DNA of 23,055 nucleotides from IMG/VR virus record IMGVR_UViG_3300030389_000292, positions 1 through 23,055 of that record; one strand, written 5' to 3'. Source of the stretch: a virus. Positions 1 through 8,800 of this stretch are shown here, piece after piece. The notes beneath the pieces were generated by a model. It saw nothing but the letters and a program-made list of their open reading frames with translations. It did no database searches and was not told the DNA's origin. Position numbers and translations under genes: made by a program. Within the stretch, counting starts at the first letter, position 1, and each line of letters starts with the position of its first letter.

Positions 1-1080
1 ACCGATTCTTGTTATGTTGTATATTTAGGAAGAACATCTCAAACTGTATCACCACCTGACGGAAGTTTAGCAAGTTATTCTGGCAATGCTAGTCTTGATG
101 GTGCAGTAACTATTAATGAAAGTAGTGCCGATGTAGATTTTCGTGTAGAATCAGGTGGCAATGCTAATATGTTACTTGTAGATGGAGGTAATGATACAGT
201 TGTAGTAGGACAATCTGCTCCAGATACTACTTTGTCTGGAGGAACTCCTGCGTTTCAAGTTATAGGTTCAGGATTTGATTCTAGTGCAGCTTTTGTTAGA
301 AGACAAAGTACTCAGTATGCACCTTCTATAATGTTAGCAAAAAGTAGAAGTGTTTCAGTTGGTTCACACACAATTGTTCAAGATAATGATGAACTTGGTG
401 GTATTATTTTTATTGGTGATGATGGGACAGATTTAGATACTTATGGTGCAACAATACAAGCAAAAATAGATGGTTCTCCTGCAGCTAATAATATGCCAAC
501 AGAATTACTTTTTTCTACTAATGCAGGTTCTAGCACTGTTACAGAGCGTATGAAAATAGGTAAGAATGGAGATGTCACAATATCAGATGGTGACCTTATA
601 ATAGGTACAAGTGGACATGGTATAGATTTTTCAGCTACAAGTGATACAGCTGGTATGGGTAGTGAATTACTAGACGATTATGAAGAGGGTGATTTTACCC
701 CAACAATGACTCCAGTTGATTCAGGTTCAATAACATTAAACAGTGGTGTTGATAGATTAGCTTATACAAAAATTGGACGCTTAGTTCACATTCAAGGATT
801 GTTAGAAACAACATCTAAAAGTAGTCCAGTAGGAAGTATTATTAACATTGCAAGCTTACCTTTTACTCCTGTTAATGCTTCAGAATATGCTGGTCGAGCA
901 GGGGGAGGTATGGCATGTCAAAATGTAGCAGGCAGTACAAATAAAACTGTGCAACCTTGGTATATTTTAGAAAGTTCTGCTATTATTTATTTACAACTTG
1001 ATGCGTCAACAGTACATCCGGGTGGTTCACCTGCTTATAGTCAGTTTTATATAGACATTACTTATATGACATCATCATAG
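1..1080 (+). CDS. Phage tail fibre-like protein, 5'-truncated by the window edge
   Basis: The frame is open from the first base, so the gene begins upstream; the first ATG in view (169) is internal. The protein is rich in Gly, Ser, Thr and Asp and has the short beta-strand repeats seen in phage fibre shafts, for example NMLLVDGGNDTVVVG and GDVTISDGDLIIG. Near the C-terminus comes GHGIDFSAT, then LLDDYEEG (LDDYEEG coded at 670-690), then a beta-rich tip starting YTKIGRLVH. The same GDxTISDGDL to LDDYEEG block and a YTKIG tip recur in the gene at 2874-3782, and LDDYEEG plus YTKIG in the one at 1483-2847. Role: probably adhesion to the host surface as part of a fibre or fibre tip. That function is inferred from the repeat style and from the neighbouring fibre genes; no catalytic motif and no S74-type chaperone domain is visible. 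Confidence 0.8.
   Translation, partial: TDSCYVVYLGRTSQTVSPPDGSLASYSGNASLDGAVTINESSADVDFRVESGGNANMLLVDGGNDTVVVGQSAPDTTLSGGTPAFQVIGSGFDSSAAFVRRQSTQYAPSIMLAKSRSVSVGSHTIVQDNDELGGIIFIGDDGTDLDTYGATIQAKIDGSPAANNMPTELLFSTNAGSSTVTERMKIGKNGDVTISDGDLIIGTSGHGIDFSATSDTAGMGSELLDDYEEGDFTPTMTPVDSGSITLNSGVDRLAYTKIGRLVHIQGLLETTSKSSPVGSIINIASLPFTPVNASEYAGRAGGGMACQNVAGSTNKTVQPWYILESSAIIYLQLDASTVHPGGSPAYSQFYIDITYMTSS
568..690 (+). repeat. Fibre junction module, copy A
   Basis: This block codes GDVTISDGDLIIGTSGHGID and continues through FSAT to SELLDDYEEG. It is closely matched, at protein and partly at DNA level, by 3279-3404 in another fibre gene, with a few extra residues there between FSAT and SELLDDYEEG. It separates the shaft from the variable tip domain. 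A role as a recombination point for tip exchange is inference. Confidence 0.75.
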
Positions 1081-1148
1081 AAATTTAATAAAATTTACTT
1101 CTAGTGGATTCTAGGGGTGGACAGTCCATTAACCAAAAGGAGGAAAAA
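1081..1148 (+). other. Short intergenic gap with strong ribosome binding site
   Basis: This 68-base gap separates the first fibre gene from the next ORF. It ends in AAGGAGG (1137-1143), five bases before the ATG at 1149, which decides that start. A small inverted repeat (TGGAC, A, GTCCA, about 1118-1128) lies in it, but its realistic stem is only four pairs with no T-run, so it is not a convincing terminator. No good -35/-10 pair was found. Confidence 0.5.
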
Positions 1149-1466
1149 ATGGCAAACGGAGACATAACTAAAGTAACCGAATATGATAAAATTGAAGTTG
1201 TAAGTACTTGGAATATTCAAGTGCGTAAAGCAACTGTAATAAAAGAAGAACAGTCTGATGGTAGTTTACAAGAATTATCACGTTCTTTTCATCGTCATGT
1301 GTTACAACCATTTAGTTCATCAAAAGATGACGATGGTAAGTGGACACATACAGCAACCGATATTAGTGGTGAAGATGCTTCTGTACAAGCAATTGCAAAT
1401 GCTGCTTGGACTGATACAGTTAAAAACAATTATAAAACTTTTGTAGAAGCACAAACCACACCATAA
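1149..1466 (+). CDS. Small conserved phage protein beside tail fibres, function unknown
   Basis: A 105-residue protein starting MANGDITKVTEYDKIEV. The ATG at 1149 is chosen over the in-frame ATG at 1104 because AAGGAGG lies five bases upstream of it, while the 1104 start would translate the intergenic leader. The protein is polar, with mixed beta strands in the N-terminal half (KIEVVSTWNIQVRKATVIKEE) and a helical end containing DISGEDASVQAIANAAWTD. No membrane segment or catalytic motif is visible. It resembles small unknown proteins that recur next to fibre genes in marine phage contigs; I recognise the style, not a named family. Its place between two fibre genes suggests a virion, fibre-assembly or attachment role, but nothing in the sequence proves this. 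Confidence 0.7.
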   Translation: MANGDITKVTEYDKIEVVSTWNIQVRKATVIKEEQSDGSLQELSRSFHRHVLQPFSSSKDDDGKWTHTATDISGEDASVQAIANAAWTDTVKNNYKTFVEAQTTP

Positions 1467-1482
1467 ACATATAGGATAGCAA

Positions 1483-2847
1483 ATGCCGTATATAGGAAAA
1501 ACACCTACACAAGGTGTCAGACAAAGATACATGTACACTGCTACGGCAGGTCAAACAACCTTTAGTGGAACAGATACACAAAATCTTACGTTGTCTTACA
1601 GCGACAGTAATTTTATTGACGTGTATCAAAATGGTGTACTTCTTAAAACAGGCACAGACTATACAGCTACATCAGGTACATCTGTTGTATTAACAACAGG
1701 TGCATCTGTTGATGACGTAGTTGAAATGATTGTCTATGATGTATTTGCATCAGCCGATTTCTTTAACAGAACAGATTCAGATAGTCGTTATGTAAACATA
1801 GATGGCGATACTATGACTGGAGATTTAACAGTACAAAATGCTACGCCAACCCTTAAATTTACTGATACCGATAATAACTATGATGCAACGATACAAGGAT
1901 TGAGTGGCTCTTTAGTTCTAACAGCAGATAGTGGTGCTGAATTTGGCACTGAAACTATACAGTTCAAAACTGGTGGTTCACAAAATATGACATTGGATGC
2001 AAGTGGAAATTTTTTAGTAGGTACAACTGAGGCAACAGCTTACAATAATAGTTCAGATGTTTATGGCTTTAATGTTTATGCAAATGGGCAAATTGCATCT
2101 TCTGTAAATGGAGCACAGGCAGCTTATTTTAATAGACAAAACAGTGATGGCACTATTATAGATTTACGCAAAGATGGCACTTCTATAGGAGATATTAGTA
2201 CTAATGCAGGATATGTAAAAATTAATAGTGGTAATTCAAGTTATGGTTCTGGAATAGAGTTTCATAATTTAAAATCAATACCTGTTGGTGCAAATGGTGC
2301 AGCATCTGATGGAACTGTAAGTTTAGGTGATACTGATAGGCGTTGGAATAATGTATATTTAGCAGGTGCTGCATATATAGGTGGTACAGGTAGTGCAAAT
2401 GCACTAGATGATTATGAAGAGGGTACATGGCTACCGGGAATTGAGTTTGCTACAGCTGGGGGTACAGCAAGTACTGCTACTAGTTCCTATACAACAGGTG
2501 GATATACTAAAATTGGTAAGGCGGTATGTGTAGAGTTTAACATTAGTAATCTTTCTTTTGGAAATGGTACAGGTAATTTAAAAATTACAGGATTACCATT
2601 TACTCCAAGTGGAACTGGTGCTTACTCAGGTAAAGCTAATGCGTCTTCTGGTCACTTAACTTCTGCTACAACTGCAGCAGGTTATTTAGATATTGTAAAG
2701 CTCTATGGTACAACTACGGGTTACTTTTTTATGTATTCTACTGGAAATAGTGGAGCTGGTGCGTGGAATCATATTACTAATTCAAATGCTTCAACAATAT
2801 CCTTAAATTCTGTGAATGGTAGTTTTACATATTTTACTGATTCATAA
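1483..2847 (+). CDS. Phage tail fibre protein with virion-attachment-type N-terminus
   Basis: A 454-residue protein, apparently complete. The first 95 residues (MPYIGKTPTQGVRQRYMYTA, then DVYQNGVLLKTGTDYTATSG and VDDVVEMIVYDVF) form the pattern commonly found at the N-terminus of marine phage fibres, where it probably joins the fibre to the particle. The middle is a Gly/Asp/Ser beta repeat shaft (GDTMTGDLTVQNATPTLKF; NMTLDASGNFLVGT). The junction LDDYEEG is coded at 2404-2424, followed by a tip with GYTKIGKAVCVEFN and LKITGLPFTPSG. The start has an AGGAT Shine-Dalgarno-like sequence. The tip is related to those of the flanking fibre genes. Expected role: host receptor binding. Which surface structure is bound cannot be read from the sequence. 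Confidence 0.85.
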   Translation: MPYIGKTPTQGVRQRYMYTATAGQTTFSGTDTQNLTLSYSDSNFIDVYQNGVLLKTGTDYTATSGTSVVLTTGASVDDVVEMIVYDVFASADFFNRTDSDSRYVNIDGDTMTGDLTVQNATPTLKFTDTDNNYDATIQGLSGSLVLTADSGAEFGTETIQFKTGGSQNMTLDASGNFLVGTTEATAYNNSSDVYGFNVYANGQIASSVNGAQAAYFNRQNSDGTIIDLRKDGTSIGDISTNAGYVKINSGNSSYGSGIEFHNLKSIPVGANGAASDGTVSLGDTDRRWNNVYLAGAAYIGGTGSANALDDYEEGTWLPGIEFATAGGTASTATSSYTTGGYTKIGKAVCVEFNISNLSFGNGTGNLKITGLPFTPSGTGAYSGKANASSGHLTSATTAAGYLDIVKLYGTTTGYFFMYSTGNSGAGAWNHITNSNASTISLNSVNGSFTYFTDS

Positions 2848-2866
2848 TAAATATTTAACAAAAGGA
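2848..2866 (+). repeat. Intergenic leader repeat, copy 1
   Basis: The sequence taaatatttaacaaaagga follows directly on the stop codon of the upstream fibre gene and carries the AAGGA ribosome binding site, seven bases before the ATG at 2874. It recurs, one A shorter, at 3784-3801 in the same position before the next gene. Confidence 0.8.
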
Positions 2867-2873
2867 AAACAAC

Positions 2874-3782
2874 ATGCCTAGAAGTAACATATTATTAGGT
2901 GGACAAGAATTTAAATTAGATGCTGATGCTGATACTTCAATCACTGCTGACACTGATGACCAAATTGACATTAAAGTAGGTGGTGCAGATAAAGTAACTA
3001 TAGATAGTGTAGGTAAGGTTAAGTTTAGTAACTTTATTTCTGTAGGGCATACAAACGCACCTAGTTATGGAGTGGATATTCAAACGGCTGACACTACTGC
3101 TTATGGTATGAGAATAAAATCTACAGAAGAAGGTGGTTCAGCTTTAATAAGAATGGAGTCAGACCAAGCTGATGACAACCATGATTATAGAAATATAATA
3201 TCAGATTCTAGTGGTGATTTTCGTATACAAAGTTATGCTACTGGTTCTTTTGTTGACCAATTTAAAATAGCTAGTGGTGGAAATGTAACAATATCCGATG
3301 GCGATCTTGTAATAGGTACAACTGGACATGGTATAGACTTTTCTGCTACTGGTGATGGTAGTGGTACAGATACTAGTGAACTACTAGATGATTATGAAGA
3401 GGGTACTTGGACACCCCTCGTAAGAGGTTCAAGCACAGCAGGCACAGCTAGTTATTCTACACAAATTGGTAGGTATACAAAAATAGGTAATTTAATTCAT
3501 GTTAATTTTGTTCTTCAATATTCTATTACTAGTGCAGCAGGTGATTTGGAAATAACTGGTTTTCCTTATTCAGGTAGTGGTGGTGAGCCAAATGATGTTG
3601 GCGTTTTACAGCATAATCAAGCAGGAGCAAGTTATGCAAGTAATGTGACTAGTTATGTTCCTTATATGTCTAGTAATGTTATGTCATTTAGAGGAAATAA
3701 AAGTGACGGAACAGCATTTGCAAGTTTAGCTATTCAGAATATGGAATATATGAGGGTTACTTTTGTATATACTCAAGCCTAA
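2874..3782 (+). CDS. Phage tail fibre-like protein
   Basis: A 302-residue protein, complete. The N-terminus (MPRSNILLGGQEFKLDADAD, then DDQIDIKVGGADKVTIDSVG) is a compact beta-repeat start unlike the MPYIGKTPTQG start of its upstream neighbour. The mid-part contains NVTISDGDLVIGTTGHGIDF and SELLDDYEEG (LDDYEEG coded at 3384-3404). The tip has YTKIGNLIHVNFVL and LEITGFPYSGSG, parallel to the tips of the two other fibre genes. The shared middle block suggests duplication or tip shuffling among these genes. The start is supported by AAGGA seven bases upstream. Probable role: alternative or additional fibre or adhesin. A separate function from the 454-residue fibre cannot be resolved here. Confidence 0.8.
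   Translation: MPRSNILLGGQEFKLDADADTSITADTDDQIDIKVGGADKVTIDSVGKVKFSNFISVGHTNAPSYGVDIQTADTTAYGMRIKSTEEGGSALIRMESDQADDNHDYRNIISDSSGDFRIQSYATGSFVDQFKIASGGNVTISDGDLVIGTTGHGIDFSATGDGSGTDTSELLDDYEEGTWTPLVRGSSTAGTASYSTQIGRYTKIGNLIHVNFVLQYSITSAAGDLEITGFPYSGSGGEPNDVGVLQHNQAGASYASNVTSYVPYMSSNVMSFRGNKSDGTAFASLAIQNMEYMRVTFVYTQA
3279..3404 (+). repeat. Fibre junction module, copy B
   Basis: This block codes GNVTISDGDLVIGTTGHGID through SELLDDYEEG and is the counterpart of 568-690. Long identical DNA stretches such as ggacatggtatagactttt-like text are visible in both copies, more than codon choice alone would need. It lies between shaft and tip. Confidence 0.75.
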
Positions 3783-3783
3783 T

Positions 3784-3801
3784 TAAATATTTAACAAAGG
3801 A
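3784..3801 (+). repeat. Intergenic leader repeat, copy 2
   Basis: The sequence taaatatttaacaaagga matches copy 1 at 2848-2866 except for one missing A. It holds the ribosome binding site seven bases before the ATG at 3809, the same spacing as in copy 1. Confidence 0.8.
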
Positions 3802-3808
3802 ATAATCA

Positions 3809-4924
3809 ATGACTAAAGCAGCAGATTTAGCAAACCTTATAGGAAACATCAATGCAGGTGGTAATGGAACACATAAAAATATCATTATTAATGGTTCTAT
3901 GAAGATAGCTCAAAGAGGTACTTCAAGTGCAAGTGGTGGATATTATACTGTTGATAGATGGACAACTGCGTATAGTACTAGTGAATTTGCAACTACACAG
4001 TCACAAGAAACAGATGTTCCTTCTGGTCAAGGATTTACTAATTCTTATAAATTTGTTGTAACTACACCAGAAACTTCTTTAACTGGCACTGACTATGTTT
4101 CAATGGCTCATTTTGTAGAAGCAAAAAATCTTCAACATTTATCTTATGGTACATCAGATGCAAAACCTTTGTCTCTTAATTTTTGGGTTAAATCTAGTGT
4201 TACTGGAACATATGGTGTTAGTATATTTCAGAATGATGCAAGTAGAAACATTGTACCAACATATACAATTAATTCTGCAAATACTTGGGAAAATAAAACA
4301 CTTAGGATTCCCGGTGACACTAGTGGACAAATAGATAATAATACTGGTACAGGTTTTTCAATGTATTGGTTATTAGGTGTTGGTCCATCCTATACTGCAG
4401 GTAGTGGTAATAATTCTACTTGGGGTGCTTATTCAACTGGAAATTTTGCAAAAGGACACACAACTGACTGGGCAGAAAATAATGGTGCAACATTTTTTTT
4501 AACTGGTGTTCAACTAGAGGCAGGGCAAAATCCAACAGAGTTTGAGCATGAATCTTTTGCAGAGACATTGACTAGATGTCAGAGATATTATTATAGAATT
4601 GGCCCTGAAGCTGCTTATACAAGATTTGGAATAGGTAGTAATTTAGGCACAACACAAGCAGAAATTTATAATTATCTTCCTGTTAATATGAGAAGTAATC
4701 CTTCTGTAGAAACCACAGGAACTCTAAGTAATTATGCTTTATACGATAGTGATGACGTATTAACAGCTACTAGTATAGCTATAGAGGGTGGAAATAATGA
4801 CGGTAATCAATTAGTAATTTTAGATGTGGGAGTTAGTAGTGGACTTACAGATGGTGGTTCTAGTCAATTAATGGCTAGTAATAATAGTAGTGTTTTTTTA
4901 GCATTTAATTCGGAGATATCATAA
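3809..4924 (+). CDS. Phage tail fibre or receptor-binding protein, carbohydrate-binding type
   Basis: A 371-residue protein. After a short lead (MTKAADLANLIGNINAGGNG) it has NIIINGSMKIAQRGTSS followed by YYTVDRWTT (residues about 24-55). This N(G/P)xMxIxQRG...DRW signature is typical of phage and prophage surface-binding proteins with a carbohydrate-binding, jelly-roll-like fold. A second recognisable part is FFLTGVQLEAGQNPTEFEHE followed by TRCQRYYYRIG (about residues 230-265), also standard in this family. The remainder is beta-rich and aromatic. It lacks the LDDYEEG/YTKIG tip of the other fibres, so it is a different adhesin type. Role: probably binding a host surface glycan; the ligand is unknown. 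The next gene begins at the base after its stop codon. Confidence 0.8.
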   Translation: MTKAADLANLIGNINAGGNGTHKNIIINGSMKIAQRGTSSASGGYYTVDRWTTAYSTSEFATTQSQETDVPSGQGFTNSYKFVVTTPETSLTGTDYVSMAHFVEAKNLQHLSYGTSDAKPLSLNFWVKSSVTGTYGVSIFQNDASRNIVPTYTINSANTWENKTLRIPGDTSGQIDNNTGTGFSMYWLLGVGPSYTAGSGNNSTWGAYSTGNFAKGHTTDWAENNGATFFLTGVQLEAGQNPTEFEHESFAETLTRCQRYYYRIGPEAAYTRFGIGSNLGTTQAEIYNYLPVNMRSNPSVETTGTLSNYALYDSDDVLTATSIAIEGGNNDGNQLVILDVGVSSGLTDGGSSQLMASNNSSVFLAFNSEIS

Positions 4925-5110
4925 ATGAATAAAATGAATATAACAAACGCAAAGTATCATAAAAATAGATTAACAAAAGAAAATATTTCTATAAGTTGCA
5001 TAATTGATGGTACTCATTTTAGTGTTCCTTTAGACCCTGACAACACACACTACGCAGAAATACTAGAACAAGTAAAAGCAGGTACATTAACAATAGCAGA
5101 TGCAGACTAA
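4925..5110 (+). CDS. Small protein of unknown function downstream of fibre gene
   Basis: A 61-residue protein (MNKMNITNAKYHKNRLTKEN, then FSVPLDPDNTHYAEILEQVK). Its ATG follows directly on the TAA of the preceding gene, so translation is probably coupled; GGAG lies just before that stop. The pattern of two beta strands, then PLDPDNTHYAEI and a helix ending TIADAD, resembles small proteins found directly after tail fibre genes in many phages, some treated as tail-fibre accessory or assembly proteins. I do not recognise a characterised family. It has no cysteine pair, membrane segment or catalytic motif. Confidence 0.7.
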   Translation: MNKMNITNAKYHKNRLTKENISISCIIDGTHFSVPLDPDNTHYAEILEQVKAGTLTIADAD

Positions 5111-5122
5111 GGGTTTTAAACT

Positions 5123-5599
5123 ATGTTCGACCCTATTACTATTGGAGCTGCATTAACAACAGCAAGTACAGCATTTGCAGGTCTTAAAAAAGCATTTCAA
5201 GCAGGTCGTGATATAGAATCTATGACAGGTGATTTATCTAGGTGGATGGGTGCAGTATCAGATATAGAACAAAAAGAAAAATCTGCAAAGAACCCTCCTA
5301 TCTTTCGTAAAGTATTTGGGTCAGTTGAACAAGAAGCACTTGAAGCATTTGCTGCTAAGAAAAAACTAGAAGAACAAAGATACGAACTTAAAACTTTCAT
5401 TCAATTTACACATGGTCATAAAGCTTGGGATCAATTGTTAGCAATGGAAGGTAAGATTAGAAAAGCTAGACAAGAACAACTGTATAGAAGACAAGAGTTT
5501 AAAGATAGATGTATAGAGGGTGTGTTTATACTATTTTTAATATGTACAGTAATAGGACTAGGTTGGCTTGTTTGGTATCTAAAATCAATTCAGGAGTAA
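5123..5599 (+). CDS. Conserved phage membrane protein, function unknown
   Basis: A 158-residue protein. The N-terminus is a small-residue-rich stretch (PITIGAALTTASTAFAGLKK, residues 4-22), followed by SMTGDLSRWMGAVSDIEQKE, a charged helical middle likely to form a coiled coil (about 68-128), and a C-terminal hydrophobic segment (GVFILFLICTVIGLGWLVWY, 133-152) with the form of one membrane helix. AAGGG precedes the start. Proteins of this plan are common in marine phage genomes without a known role. Its place between fibre genes and a second small membrane protein allows either a lysis role or a virion role at the injection site. I cannot decide between them. Confidence 0.75.
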   Translation: MFDPITIGAALTTASTAFAGLKKAFQAGRDIESMTGDLSRWMGAVSDIEQKEKSAKNPPIFRKVFGSVEQEALEAFAAKKKLEEQRYELKTFIQFTHGHKAWDQLLAMEGKIRKARQEQLYRRQEFKDRCIEGVFILFLICTVIGLGWLVWYLKSIQE

Positions 5600-5602
5600 T
5601 AC

Positions 5603-5833
5603 ATGGAAATTAGTGCATGGATGTTTTGGAATATTATATTAACATTAGTAATAGCTCCTGCTGTATGGGCATTCAGAGGACTCATACAGGAAGTAAAACG
5701 TATAGACATACTATTAAATAAAACAAGAGAAGAGTATGCTACTCGTAAAGAACTAAGAGATGATCTTACACAGGTTATGGATGCACTACACAGAGTAGAA
5801 GATAAACTAGATAAAGTATTGAGCAAGGATTAA
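5603..5833 (+). CDS. Small membrane protein with coiled coil, possible holin
   Basis: A 76-residue protein with one N-terminal membrane segment (about residues 5-24, WMFWNIILTLVIAPAVWAF) and a charged helix to the end (27-74, with VKRIDILL and VMDALHRVEDKLDKVLS) that shows leucine/valine periodicity of a coiled coil. CAGGAG precedes the ATG, and the gap from the previous stop is three bases. Size and plan suit a small phage holin or holin accessory protein, and a lysozyme-like gene lies 4.5 kb downstream in the same direction. The topology is the reverse of XhlA-type proteins, which carry the coiled coil first. No lipobox or signal peptidase site suggests a spanin. Holin is the best guess only. 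Confidence 0.7.
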   Translation: MEISAWMFWNIILTLVIAPAVWAFRGLIQEVKRIDILLNKTREEYATRKELRDDLTQVMDALHRVEDKLDKVLSKD

Positions 5834-5837
5834 GTAA

Positions 5838-8800
5838 ATGGCAAAAAGAAAAATGACAGCAAGAGAAGCCAAACAAAACCTTGAACCTTTTGGTTACAAA
5901 GGTCCTGCTAAGTGGGCATCAATAGATGCTTTTGTAGAGGCTAATCCTAGAGCTAAAGCTGCAGTAACTGCTAATAGGGGGATGTTTGTACAAAGTGAGG
6001 CACTAGGTTTTGCACAAGGTGGATCTACAGGACCATCTGAAGAAGCTATTAAGAAACTAGCTGACTTACGATATTTGTCGTATAAAACTGGTGTGTCTAC
6101 TGCAGAAATGAATGAAGCCTTAAAAGCTGTTGGTATAGATCCAACTTATAACAGATCTAGTATAGTTAGTGAAAATACTTATCAGAAAGGTCCTCAATAT
6201 AATTTGGGTTCTGTAGAAGAACAAAATGCAAACTTTAATTCTAGTCACCCTGATGCTGATACCTCTAATTGGAAAGAAACTTCTGACGGAAGATATTTAG
6301 TTAATCCAAATTATAATCCTAACGCTCTTACAGATTTTTTAGCTAAACATGGTTATAGTGATAGTGGTAATCCATTAGAGTTTTATGGAGACAATAAAGC
6401 TACAGATCCTGTTGCTAATGCTTTTGTTGAAAAAGATAAACAAAAAGGAGCGTCTATTAATAATAACGCAGCTAATAAACTCTTTGCAGAACAAGTTATG
6501 GCTGATCAAGGTATTACTGCAGATCAAACTAGTTATGTAACTGTTGGTGAAATGGGTATGACTCTTGATGATCTTAAGAAGAGTTATAAAAGTAGTATAC
6601 AAATTGCAAATGATGCTTGGGGTAAAAGTGGTTATGAACCAGAAGGCACAGACATATTAGATACAGTTTATTCTCCAACAAAACCTAAACCAGATCCAAT
6701 ACCATTACCTACTAGTATTCCAATAACACCTAATCCACAAGAGGTAGAACAAGCTAAGAAAATATTTGGAGCTGATGGTAAAGTTACATTACCTACTGGT
6801 TATCAACCTCCTAAAAAGACTACACTTGTTGAGCCACCACAATCTATAACTACTCCTGATTTTACAAAGCTACCATCAGGTGTAACTAAAGCACCTACTC
6901 AAATGTTTACTAATCAACAAGCTTCTCAGTTTAATCAGAGAGCTATAGATCAGGCTCAGTTAATTCAACCACAGACATTAGCAGAAAAGACAGCTGCAGG
7001 TATAGCACCTACAATACAACAAAGGATGTTTAAGAACCCACAAGGTATGACAACTTATGTTACAGGCACTGTAGGGGTTAATGGTAAATTTACACCTACT
7101 ACTGCTATACCTCCCGGCTATTCACCTGTACAAACTTTTAGTTCTGGTGGTCAACCTACTGGATCAGTAACTTATGAAAAAAATCAACAAGCTATAATGG
7201 ATCTAAATAATGCTTTTAGAGATCCTGAAACAGGTAATGTTAATATGTATCTTGCTCCTGATGGAGTTATGAGACCAGACCCTGAAGCTAGTAAAACTTA
7301 CACTGAAGCAATGCGAGTTTTAGACAAAGAGGGTTATGATGGATTTTATAAATTTTTGGAAGAAAATGCACCAAATGCAGAAAATTTAAAATTAGAAGGT
7401 AATTGGCAAGATTGGGTATCTGAGGAAAATAGACAAAATGTTGTTGGTTATGATTATGATAAAGGTGAATATGTAGGAGAGCAACCAACACCTACTCCAA
7501 CACCTAGTCCAACACCAACACCAGAACCAATTCCAGATCCTATTCCAACACCCACACCAACTCCAACTCCAACACCTACTCCTACACCTACACCTACTCC
7601 TACTCCTACTCCTGCTCCTGCACCTGTACAAGGAGTTACTGAAGTACCTACACAAACTTTTGGTCAGAATATAACAGATCAAGCATCTGACTTTAATCAA
7701 AGAGCAATACAGCAAGCTCAACTTATTCAACCTCAAACTCTTGCAGAAAAAGCTGCAGCAGGTACAGCAAGCACTATAGAACAAAGACTTTATAGAAATC
7801 CACAAGGTATGTCTACATACGTTACAGGAACAGTTAGTCCTGATGGTAAGTTTTCTCCTACTACTCCTGTACCACAAGGATATACACAAGCTCAACAAAT
7901 GCAAGCAGGTGGTGTGGCTACTCAAACTTTTAATGCACAAAAAATGCCTCTTCCAATACAATTGTCACCCGGTTATGGTGGTAGTGGTACACCACCTCCT
8001 CTTACTCCACCTACTATTCCTACTGAACTACAAGCTACTACGGCATCTTACGTGCCACCTACAGTATCAACAGATGAAAAAAATCCTACAGTTAATGTTG
8101 GTGGACAACAGTTGACAAAAGAACAAGTAGCTCAAGGACAAGCAGATCTTACAGCAAGTGCAGTATTAAATCCTGCAGGTACAGTTGCTGCTGCTCCTGT
8201 TGCTAATATTAATCCTGATGCATCAGGCACTGTATTATCAGCTACTACAGGTCAAGCATTAGGCACTGCTCCTATTGTTACTAAACCTGCACAGGTAACT
8301 ACAGCTGCTACAGCAGATACACCATCTAATGTTAAGGCTACTACTGCTGATCTTCAGAAAGCACAAACATCTGTTAAAGCAGCACTAGAAGGTGGTCTTG
8401 ATCCACAAGCTATGATAGATAGTTTAGCTGATACACCTGCAGGTCAGTTTGGTGAACAAAAATTTAATCCTGAAACAGGTAAAATAGAAGTAAAAATGCC
8501 TATGGCAGTGCCAATGGTTATGAACCCTGATGGTACTATGCCAGAGCCACAATTTGAAACTAAAGAATTTACACCTGAAGAATTTGCAGAGCAGTATGGA
8601 CTTGACACTAAAGACTTTACATCTGAAGGTGTACAAGCTGCTCAAAAATTAAAACAAAAAATAGATCCTACCACTGGTAAACCTATGGTTGATGCTCAAG
8701 GTAATCCAGTTATGGAGGCCGACTTAACTAAAGAAATAGAGGGTCAGGTAAAACAAAAACAAAAAGTAGATCCTGTTACTGGTCAGCCTATGGTGGATGC

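Noticed and set aside
1104-1148. Longer start (ATG at 1104) for the 105-residue protein, and a small inverted repeat in the same leader.
   Set aside because: AAGGAGG five bases before 1149 decides the start. The inverted repeat TGGAC/GTCCA leaves a stem of only four pairs and has no T-run, so it is not called a terminator.
1-4924. Search for an S74-type intramolecular chaperone or a depolymerase active site in the fibre proteins.
   Set aside because: No convincing motif was seen; the C-termini are YTKIG-type or QLEAGQNPTEFE-type tips.
7484-7629. Regular 6-base DNA repeat, considered as a CRISPR-like or origin-type repeat.
   Set aside because: The units are in-frame Pro-Thr codons with no spacers and lie inside a large gene; a protein linker explains them.
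7392-7961. Antisense open frame of 189 codons, rich in Arg, Ser and Cys.
   Set aside because: It is the complement of the Pro-Thr repeat and module of the 1462-residue gene; no ribosome binding site, no plausible protein pattern.
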